Shown here: one piece after another, positions 55,367 to 64,000 of the stretch
Layout of the letters: every line of letters starts with the position of its first letter
How positions within the stretch are numbered: the stretch's first letter is position 1
Program-made: the position numbers and the translations under genes
Notes under the pieces: model-generated
The model's database searches: none
The model's input: the letters and a program-made list of their open reading frames with translations, nothing else
What the model was told of the DNA's origin: nothing
Assembly (NCBI GenBank): GCA_028671895.1
Contig: CM053800.1
Coordinates: forward strand, 25,565,886-25,629,885
DNA length: 64,000 bases
From: Oenanthe sinensis
Taxonomy: Eukaryota > Streptophyta > Magnoliopsida > Apiales > Apiaceae
Direction: 5' to 3'

Positions 55367-57252
55367 ACGACCTATATATAAAAATAGAGGGATTATTTGA
55401 TATACTTTGATTTTGAATGTAAAGTACACGTAATAAATATATGTATTATATTTTTCATTAAATATAATTATAAGTATCAATTAATAAATTGAAAAATGAA
55501 ATTAGTAAGATTAACATAGTTACCTATAAAAAAATAGGTCATGATCCCTCACAATCGATTGTCTATCCGCGCATTTTTTCACGGATAGTATTAACACATG
55601 AAATTTTTGTAAATCTAGGAGAGTCACGTCATCTATCCGCGCTTCTATAGGGCTACCTAGGCGGATAAATGGTTGCTCAACTATCGCTTGTCAGGGACTA
55701 AAACTCATAAAAATAAAAATAAGTGTTTGGTAATGGGCACATGACAGAACTTATTGAATGGAGGGTATTATTGTAATATGGTGAATTGCACAAAGTAATT
55801 TCATGTATAATTAGCAACGCCCATTGATGTACATGAGAAATATAAAGTGATCCGACACTAACTGAAATTTTATATTAAAGTGTATTGAAAGATCAGAAAT
55901 TCAGACCCAATATGGTATCTTCAATAAAAAAAATGTATAAATAAATAAATAATGATGAAGTGGTAATCATCCAATGACTATTTCGTTTTCCAGCATATAC
56001 GAGAACGTATAATTGATTGTATCAGAATACAATAACTGGGACATGGAGTTCCTTTCATTCAAGAAAATTTATCATCTAACTGACTGGTCATGCAAACATG
56101 GTCGCGGACATTTAGACAATAAAATTTTAATGTCTGAAAAGAAAACACCTCTTGAGCCAAATCTCTTATATTCTGCTAGCCAAATAGTACACATATACAC
56201 AGAATAATAAAAAAGTTACTATTCTACAATAATATAATAAAATAAAAATAATTTAGATTATAGATCAAACTAACCAAATGGGTGCACTTTGGTTAGACAC
56301 TCAAGACATTAACGCTAGCAGTCAATACCTCCTAAATGTCCAAAATAAGCCATCATTCATAGCCTCCAATATGGTACTAAATTACCTCCCAAAGGCACAA
56401 AACAAGCCATCATTCCTGCCTCCAATAATTCATGATATCTAAATTACTAAATTAATAAACAATTCAAGATAAAACACGAGACCCAACCAATGACAAATCA
56501 TACTAAAATATAGCCAACCTGATAAAACAACCAATTACCTTATGTAACAACTGAAATTCTAATATCGAAATAATCAACACAAGATACGATCAATGTAAAC
56601 AATTATTTTAAAAATAATATACTGGAACAAGTCTAACAATACCATCAAACATCTAAACAAACATTAATTTTATATCATAAGAACCATCCAAAAACATATC
56701 TTCTATTAACATTTTTAAATAATATATCAATCAATATATATACCCATATATATTTATTCAAATAGTTAATTCAATCCAAAATCATTTACAAACTCAAAAC
56801 CAGTACAAAAATAAATCAAAATCGTAAAAGTTATAACTTTTATAACAAACCAAAAGAACCCAAAAGGCAGAATATTGAAAAGCTAAAACCCAATCATCAA
56901 ATTTTATTGACCGTAATTTTGAAGATAGATCTGAACTGCACAATATTTTAAGTATAATATTTAAATAACCTCAATCATCAAATCTTCTTGACCGTAAGAT
57001 TATCTCTGCCTCTCCCTCTAATCTCTTCTTCACACGATATGAAAACCAATCTGAATATTTTGGACCAAAACAGCTTTGAATAGTTCACATATTTTTTCGA
57101 AACTGGATATTTAAAAGGGATAGAAATTCAGAAAGTATAGACATTAATGATTTGAATGGAATTATGAATTAAGGCAAAACATAAAAGGGAAATATTTAGA
57201 ATTAGGGTTTATGTAAGAATAGAAAGAAAAAAAAGAGGAGATGAGAGATTGA
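55367..57252. other. Unassigned AT-rich intergenic DNA with two small hairpins
   Basis: No coding frame or gene-like structure. Around 55562-55590 CTATCCG pairs with CGGATAG, and around 55637-55666 ATCCGC pairs with GCGGAT. They share the ATCCGCGC arm. The rest shows only AT-rich DNA and short CCTCCAA-type near repeats around 56320-56430. Confidence 0.5.
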
Positions 57253-58076
57253 TCCGGTGACTATTAGCATCAAAAGAATCATATATAAAGTTACTTTATC
57301 ATTGAATAATTCCAAGTCATCTAGGAGTTCTAGTACTACCCGGTGCGAGAAACATGAGTAATTTGGCTACAATATTTTTCCAACTTCTCCTAATGTGATT
57401 GAAAAGAAACTAAAAACTGAAATTAAGTATTTTATTAGGTGCAAAAACCATGAGCGCTCTGGAAGGACTAGTGATAGTATTTATGAGGTATTGATTTCCA
57501 GGTTTGCTAACCGGGGACAATTTATAATACAATCTCTTTTATGTCTACCCGGACACACAACGTGAGATTCCGTTGATGAACAAGTGACGACAGGAACTCA
57601 CTTGTTTTTTGTGGAAATGTCAAGTCACTCCATTTAAGAGTAGATCTGATATGTGCTGAAAATAGCCCTAGAGGCGTAACCAATGTCGCATTAATTAGAA
57701 CTGAATTGGTCCGCAAGGAAGACCCAATTAATAAGTCAAATATTCCTATAAGGAGTTGGTTTCCATAAGGAATGATCTAGAAGCCCTTCTAAGGAGGTTA
57801 CTTCATCCCCAAGAATTATATTCCTACAAAGAGTATGAGTGTGAAAACTCCTATATAAAAAGCATTTACTTTTCCCACATCGAGAGATGTGAAACAAGCT
57901 ATGTTCTTTTTCCTATATAAAGAGACTCACAATTAATTTATGAGGGAGAAAGGACTTGAATTTATCCTACATTGATAGGATTTGAGTAACAAGTTCCTCG
58001 AACTACTATATATATTTGCCTATGTTTGAATAACAAGGGAACAAAATTTATGGATATAACTCCATATGTCACAAAG
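57253..58076. repeat. Duplicated segment, copy 1 (upstream of minisatellite)
   Basis: About 820 bp matching 62800-63621 from TCC(G/A)(G/A)TGAC to TATGTCACAAAGC. It contains two CTATATAAA boxes (near 57851 and 57914), a CACATC-GAGA-GATGTG stem (57876-57891) and an ATCCT..AGGAT stem (57964-57981). No ORF. Promoter-like and LTR-like, but no ends or PBS identify it. Confidence 0.85.
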
Positions 58077-59345
58077 CTCCGAGGGCAACATCACCATGCC
58101 ACATTGGCATCACTTAGCCCCGAGGTCATCATCACCATGCCTCATGGGCATTATTTATCCCCGACGGCATCATCACCATACCTTGAGGGCACTACTAAAC
58201 CCTAATGGGACCCACCATGCCTCATGGGCATTATTTATCCCCGACGGCATCATCACCATACCTTGAGGGCACTACTAAACCCCAATGGGACCATTACCAT
58301 TCCCCATGGACATTACTTAGCCCTGAGGGCATAATCACCATGCCTTGAGGGCACTACTAAACCCCGGGGGCACTATCACAATGCTCCATTGGCATTACTT
58401 AACACAGAGGGCATTATAACCATGCCTTGAGGGCACTACTTAGCCCCGAGGGAAGTATCACCATGCCCAATGGGCATTATTTATCCCCGAGGGCATCATC
58501 ACCATGCCTTAAGGGCACTTTTAAGCCCCAAGGGTACCATCACCATGCCCGATGGGCATTACATAGCCCATAGGGCATCATCACCATGCCTTGAGGGCAC
58601 TACTATGCCTCGAGGGAACCATCAACATGCCCCATGGACATTACTTAGCCCCTAGGGCATCATCACCATGCCTAGATGGCACTATTAAGCCCCAAGGGCA
58701 CCATCACCATGCCCCATAGGCATTACTTAGTCCCGAGGGCATCATCACCATGCCTTGAGGACACTACTAAGCCCCAAAGACACCATCGCCTTGCCCCCTG
58801 GGCATTACTTAGCGCCGAGGGCATCATCACCATGCCTTGAGGGCACTATCACCATGCCCATGTGCATTACTTAGTCCTGAGGGCATCTTCACCATTCCCT
58901 GAGAGCACTACTAAGCCTCGATGGCACCATCATCATGCCCCAATAGCATTACTTAGCCCCGAGGGCATCATCCCCATGCCTTGAGGGCACTACTAAGCTC
59001 TGAGGGTACCATCACTATGCCCCATGGGCACTCCTAAACCCGATAACGTAAGCCACGAGGGCATAATCACCATTCCCTATGGGCAGTACTAAGTCCCGAG
59101 GAGATCATCACTACTATGCCCCGAGTGCATCATCACTGAGCTCCGTGGGCAATACTTGGACCCTATGGCATTGCCATCAAGCTCATCTGACACTACTAAG
59201 TACCGAGGGATTCATCACCAAGCTCTGTGGGCGTTATTAAACCCCGAGGGCATCATCACCATGCCCCATGTGCACTATTAAACCTCGAGGGCATCATCAC
59301 CAAACCTTATGAGCATTACTAAGCCCAGAGGACATCATCACTAAG
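58077..59345. repeat. 41-bp minisatellite array, about 31 units
   Basis: Monomers keep CATCACCATGCC and GCCCCGAGGGCA. Measured starts 58705, 58746, 58787 and 58828 give a period of 41 bp. Two variants (CCCATGGGCATTACTTAG and CTTGAGGGCACTACTAAG) tend to alternate, suggesting an 82-bp higher-order unit. It is GC-rich within AT-rich DNA, and each unit contains short palindromes. Confidence 0.92.
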
Positions 59346-60451
59346 AATAACATATATATGCTTTTATGAAATAACACATCTTTTCATGTCTTACGAGCAT
59401 TCTCAAACCTACAATTCGAAAATCCATCCACTACTTTCTTTTTTATACTCCAACATCTCTAGTTATATGGAACCACTTAGATTGGATCTCAATTCATATT
59501 AAATCTCTTATTACTTTAAAGATGTCTCGCAAACCCTTCGAGCAATCCAACCTAACAAACTTTTTTTTTATGTAATTTAAAATATTCTAATCATCATTCT
59601 ACCTAATTAAATATAACACCCTAAGGTAAGCTTCCTTATGCACAATTGAGAAGTATTGCTTGCTGAACGTATTATTAAATCATTTTCAATTCATTGTCAT
59701 CTTGAAATCTTATAATCTAGTCGCATTCACATTCTCGCACCACATTTCAGATTTTATATATCTGATTTCACATCCTACCAAGGTAGCGAACATTGTATCT
59801 CTTTGCATTTAACTCATTGATAATCAATAATTCTTAATATGTTGCTCATATCCCTAGTTGAAGTCTAAAAGCCATACAATCCTTAGCTCAATGTTATCTT
59901 ACTCATAAAGTTAAAATAATTCTAAATACACCTTTCATTTAAAAATCTTGATCTACAGTTACTAATATAATTGCATCTTCATACATCGTTCACTTTCATT
60001 TTCAATCAATTGCTTCAAAATGTTTGATGAATAAATCCTTAAATATTAAATCAAGGTCATGCATCCCTATCGGAAACAAACATGCCTAGATAAGTATATC
60101 TTACAAATTCTTAACACTCTTGATAATTAACACGAAGGCACGTAAATGGATTCATTTACGAAGACTAAACTGCAAAATTCCGAACAGATGAGAAGGAGAC
60201 AAAAAAATGAGTTCGAACATATTTAAATAATGTTGAAGCTCTTAGTCTAAAAGGAATTCACAATATCAAATACGGATACGAATGAAGTTCGCAGAAAGAA
60301 ACAAGCTGAAGTAGTTTATAAAATCTTACAAGAGTGAAATAATATTGAAATGAACGCAACTAAATGAAATCTCAAAATTGAATACCCATCCTAATGTCTA
60401 CCCAAACTCACAGGTCAAACCTAAATAGGTTTTCTACAAGAAAGAACCTAA
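59346..60451. other. Unassigned DNA next to a gypsy PBS
   Basis: AT-rich with no ORF I can support. Being adjacent to the PBS at 60452, the right part (at least 60300-60451) is probably the 5' leader of the minus-strand gypsy element whose LTR follows. Confidence 0.45.
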
Positions 60452-60463
60452 GCTCTGATACCA
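60452..60463 (-). promoter_or_regulatory. Primer binding site of an otherwise missing gypsy element
   Basis: The minus strand reads TGGTATCAGAGC (tRNA-iMet complement), 4 nt from a TG..CA LTR. Confidence 0.8.
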
Positions 60464-60467
60464 TCTC

Positions 60468-62225
60468 TGTACACCCCCTTCCCAAAATGAGACGAGGGGT
60501 TACTTTTCAAACCACAAACCTGTATACAGAGTACTAAAATCCACTTTATAATAATTAAATTGGTCCAACAGGCCTCCAAACTATTATTAAAACCACTAAA
60601 ATAATTCAAAGCGATAAATGCGAATAAATCCAAAATTTCTAATAATAAAAAATGTCTAAATAATGTGAGAAGTTCAAATGTCATAAAGATGATGTAAGGG
60701 TAGCTCTCCATCACACAACCCGAGATCCCCCTAAGTACTTGCCAGAAGAAAGAATACGGCATGAGCCAAATGCCTAGTACAGATTGGAATACAGTTTATA
60801 AAACAAGAAACAAGATATATAATTTGATAATAATAAATAAACTTTAATTTTTAAAGAAAAGGCTGAAGCAAAGAGGGGTTAGGATATTTCATACCGATAT
60901 CAAAACAAATAACAAATACACACATCATAGGGTTCCTATTGCGTGCAACAAACCGGACAACGTGTACGGCATATACAACGTCACCGTCAAATATTAAATC
61001 ACAAATCAAATCAGATTGGGTGCACCCACGTATCCTCAAACAAATATTAAATGCGCAAAGCTCGCCACCTGAGCTATCAGAAGGATACGCCGTGACTAAT
61101 CACACTGCCACGGAAGTGTCATGCCACTGGTGCCGCAATGACATGGCTATAGTACGCCTACAGCTGGTTAACTCGGTATACCCTATATCACTCTAAGGGT
61201 TTAAATAAAATAATTTTCACAATTTTAAAATCACCTGAACAGATATTTCAAATATTCTACGCAGACATGTAACATACATAATTTTCAAACAGAATGAATT
61301 AAATATAACTAATCCTAAAAAGAGTAGCGCTGAAGAGAAAGAGGACGAAATCCGTACCTCGAAATAGCAATCTCAGACACTAAAGAAAACTCGAACTAAC
61401 AATTTCAGACACTAATCAAAACTGCATAGACCCACAAAATTTCTGGTTCACGATCTGTTCTTCTTGATCAAGACAATTCAATGCGTCCAAGGTACCAAAT
61501 AGCGCCTCTGTATTTCTTTCTTACGCAGACTCCACTTTAAGGTTTAATAAAACTCACGGTTGTGTATACATAGGTCTTGTATATATACTGAATAAAATAA
61601 TCCTTAACACCCAATCGAAAATATCACATATCAAACGTCTCAAACGTCGAATTTCTTCATAACTCCAATTCTGCACATATCTGTATTTTACCTTTTTGAC
61701 CCTCTAAACGATGTTTTCTGGGAAAATTTAAAAAATGAAAATAATAGAGAACGAAAATATCTTTCCAAAAAGTCTAGAGTCAACAGATTCCGACTTACGA
61801 TGAATTTACTACGAATTTTACAAGATTGCTGAGTTGCGTATGAGAAATTCTACGAATTCTAATAAGAAAGACGAACAAAAAGAATTAAGATTTGTGTCGA
61901 GAGAGATTTATAAATGTTTAGTCTTGGTGGTTTGAAAAGAATACAAAAGAACGAGGAGATCTCAATCTTTATATAGAGTTTTAAAACCCTACAACAAAAC
62001 ATACTATGATTCAAATCCTAGCGATATTCAAAAACCCGTTATTTTAATCCAATTTTAATTCTTAATATCTATCTAATTTTAATCCTTTTTTATTATTAAT
62101 CTATTTTATTACAAATTCTATTTCCAATCAAATTCAATATAATAAATATTATGGTTAAAGGAAATAATTTTACAAATTCTAATTGTTATTACTAATATCA
62201 AAATAAATAAATTACGGATATTACA
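60468..62225 (-). repeat. Putative gypsy 5' LTR (1,758 bp)
   Basis: Plus-strand limits TGTACACCCCC and GGATATTACA, typical gypsy LTR ends, with a PBS adjoining the left. No partner LTR or coding region is present, so the right limit rests on the terminal CA and family habit. ORFs within it show no homology I recognise. Confidence 0.55.
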
Positions 62226-62395
62226 TAATGATGTGTGCTATTTTTTTTAAAACAATTATGACACGAAATATGATTGTTTCATAATAAAATTATAAAATAT
62301 TATTTATTGAAATAATGAATTAATTAGATATTGAGAACCAACTATTAATATAATTTATATTTTGAAAGAAATGGGAGAAACAATATTATAACTTA

Positions 62396-62801
62396 TCTGC
62401 GACGAGATCCTAGTCGCTAATATGCCTGAAGTGACATATTCTGCGACGGCATTGTGTAGCTAACTAAAATTAGTCATGGGTATTAATGCGGAAAAGTTTT
62501 GCGGGGGGAAATTTTAAATTTTTTTGGCTGCGACGGCTTAGCTACGACAGTCAGGATGTATGTGTGACGTGGAATTGTCAGTTACTGCAGTCGGTCGCGG
62601 ATAGTTCCTTGTCGCTAAAAAATGGGCGCTAAGTTTTCTCGCTAAGTTGGCAACAGTTTAGTGACGGAAGGTGATCGCAGAAGATCAATAATGACGAGGT
62701 AGTTAGTGGTCGCTTAAAACCGGTCACTGAAGTATAGTAATAGCAACAGAATTGGCGGTCGCTGAAAATATTAGTCGCAGATTGACGTTTTTCTTATAGT
62801 C
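62396..62801. mobile_element. Terminus of a CACTA-like DNA transposon (fragment)
   Basis: More than ten GTCGC/GCGAC-type subterminal motifs (for example 62412, 62441, 62528, 62585, 62607, 62756 and 62771) lie before an end whose reverse complement reads GACTATAAGAAAAACG, one base from CACTATAAGAAAAA. Such motif clustering and TIR are typical of plant CACTA elements. The other end and transposase are absent. Confidence 0.55.
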
Positions 62802-63621
62802 CAATGACCATTAACATCAAAAGAATCATATATAAAGTTACTTTATCATTGAATAATTCCAAGTCATCTAGGAGTTTTAGAACTACCCAGTACTAGAAAC
62901 ATGAGTAATTTGGCTATAATATTTTTCCAACTTCTCCAAATGTGATTGAAAAGAATCTAAAAACTGAAATTAAGTATTTTATTAGGCGCAAAAACCAAGA
63001 GCGAGCTAGAAGGACTAGTGATAATATTTATGAGGTATTGATTTTCAGGTTTGCTAACTGTGGACAATTTATAATACAATCTCTTTTATGTCTGCCCAGA
63101 CACACAACGTGAGATTCCGTAGATGAACAAGTGACGACAGGAACTCACTTGCTTTTTGTGGAAATGTCAATTCACTCCATTTAAGAGTAGATCTGATATG
63201 AGCTTAAAATAGCCCTAGAGGCGTAATCAATGTTGCATTAATTAGACCTGAATTGGTCGCAAGGAAGGCCCATTTAATAAGTCAAATATTCATATAAGGA
63301 GTTGTTTCCATAAGGGAATATCTAGAAGCCCATATAAGGAGATTACTTCCTCCCCAAAAATTATATTCGTACAAAGAGTATGAGTTGAAACTCCTATATA
63401 AAAGGCATTTACTTTTCCCACATCGAGGAGATGTGAAACAAACTACGTTTTTTTCCTATATAAAGAGACTCACAATTAATTTATGAGGAAGAAAGAACTT
63501 GAACTTATCCCACATTGATGGGATTTAAGTAACAAGTCCCTTGAACTACTATATATGTTTGCTTATGTTTGAATAGCAAAGGGGGACAAAAATTATAGAT
63601 ACAACTCCATATGTCACAAAG
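62800..63621. repeat. Duplicated segment, copy 2
   Basis: Matches 57253-58076 in the same orientation with scattered substitutions and small indels. Both stem-loops are kept (63419-63435 and 63507-63524), and the second carries a compensatory change. It begins directly at the CACTA-like end. Confidence 0.85.
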
Positions 63622-64000
63622 CACCAATGACACCATCACCATGCCCCATGGGCATTATTTAACCCCGAGGGCAGCATCACCATGCCCCATGGGCATTTTT
63701 TAGCCCCGAGGGCACCATCATTCCTCATGGGAATTACTTAGCCCCAAGGACAACATCACCATGCCTTGAGGGCACTACTAAGCCCTGAGGGCACCATCAC
63801 CATGCCTCATGGGCATTACTTAACACAGAGAGCATCATCACCATGCCTTAAGGGCACTACTTACCCCCAATGGCACTATCACCATGCCCTATGGGCATTA
63901 TTTATCCCCAAGGGCATCATCACCATGTATTGAGGGCACTTCTAAGTCCTGAAGGTATCATCACCATGCCACATGTGCATTACTTAGTCAAGAAGGCATC
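63622..64000. repeat. 41-bp minisatellite, second array (runs off window)
   Basis: Same CATCACCATGCC / GAGGGCA units as 58077-59345, placed at the same point after the duplicated segment. At least nine units are visible before the window edge. Confidence 0.9.

Noticed and set aside
58066..58655. His- and Leu-rich ORFs across the 41-bp array
   Set aside because: Produced by a 41-bp repeat that rotates through all frames; no start context or conservation.
58077..59345. CRISPR-like regular spacing
   Set aside because: Units are contiguous with no unique spacers, and the DNA is plant nuclear. It is a minisatellite.
60448..60762. 104-codon minus-strand ORF at the gypsy LTR/PBS
   Set aside because: It lies almost wholly within the putative LTR and overlaps the PBS; no recognisable protein features.

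Overview
This window is repeat-rich intergenic DNA from a flowering plant, most likely a eudicot. The evidence is AT-rich sequence without intact host genes, packed with plant-type LTR retrotransposons (SIRE-like and other Ty1/copia, plus Tat and Tekay/Del Ty3/gypsy types) whose primer binding sites match the 3' end of plant initiator-Met tRNA. It also holds a MITE, a CACTA-like end and minisatellites. I found no host protein gene, tRNA, rRNA or CRISPR array. Lineage names come from domain order and motifs read by eye, not from database searches.

Layout. 1-3081: the 5' part of a copia element (764-bp LTR, gag with a frameshift) that runs off the left edge. 3082-7101: a decayed Tat-type gypsy element with RT, RNase H, a second RNase H and integrase on the minus strand, plus a broken coiled-coil ORF on the plus strand behind pol. 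7102-54225: a composite of two SIRE-type copia elements (SIRE-1 and SIRE-2) carrying three younger insertions, all with 5-bp target duplications. These are a Tekay/Del chromovirus with 4,477-bp LTRs (14797-26474, TSD AAGAC), a defective copia element 'A' (31951-40705, TSD ATGAT) and a nearly intact copia element 'B' (42608-51675, TSD CTGTA). 54226-64000: degenerate tandem repeats, a 400-bp MITE with TAA duplications, two copies of an approx 0.8-kb segment each followed by a 41-bp minisatellite, a lone gypsy 5' LTR with its PBS, and a CACTA-like terminus.

All LTR elements whose polarity I could read lie in the minus orientation. LTR comparisons by eye give about 1.1% divergence for the Tekay element, about 1.0% for A and about 0.3% for B, while the SIRE LTRs differ by more than 10%. 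Young insertions therefore sit in old hosts. B encodes a complete Gag-PR-INT-RT-RH polyprotein broken by one in-frame TGA. The Tekay element and A have young LTRs but gutted coding regions, so they were probably mobilised by proteins supplied in trans. A and B share PBS, PPT, an LTR length of exactly 1,543 bp and a roughly 95% identical 5' leader, which makes a B-like element the likely helper for A.

The most unusual signals are: a recurring, nearly perfect 40-bp palindrome in the SIRE LTRs and also in the SIRE-1 spacer between pol and its extra ORF; hairpins in the A/B leaders; an array of AGACTCTG boxes in the leftmost LTR; and two stem-loops, one with a compensatory base-pair change, in the duplicated segment that precedes the 41-bp minisatellite.
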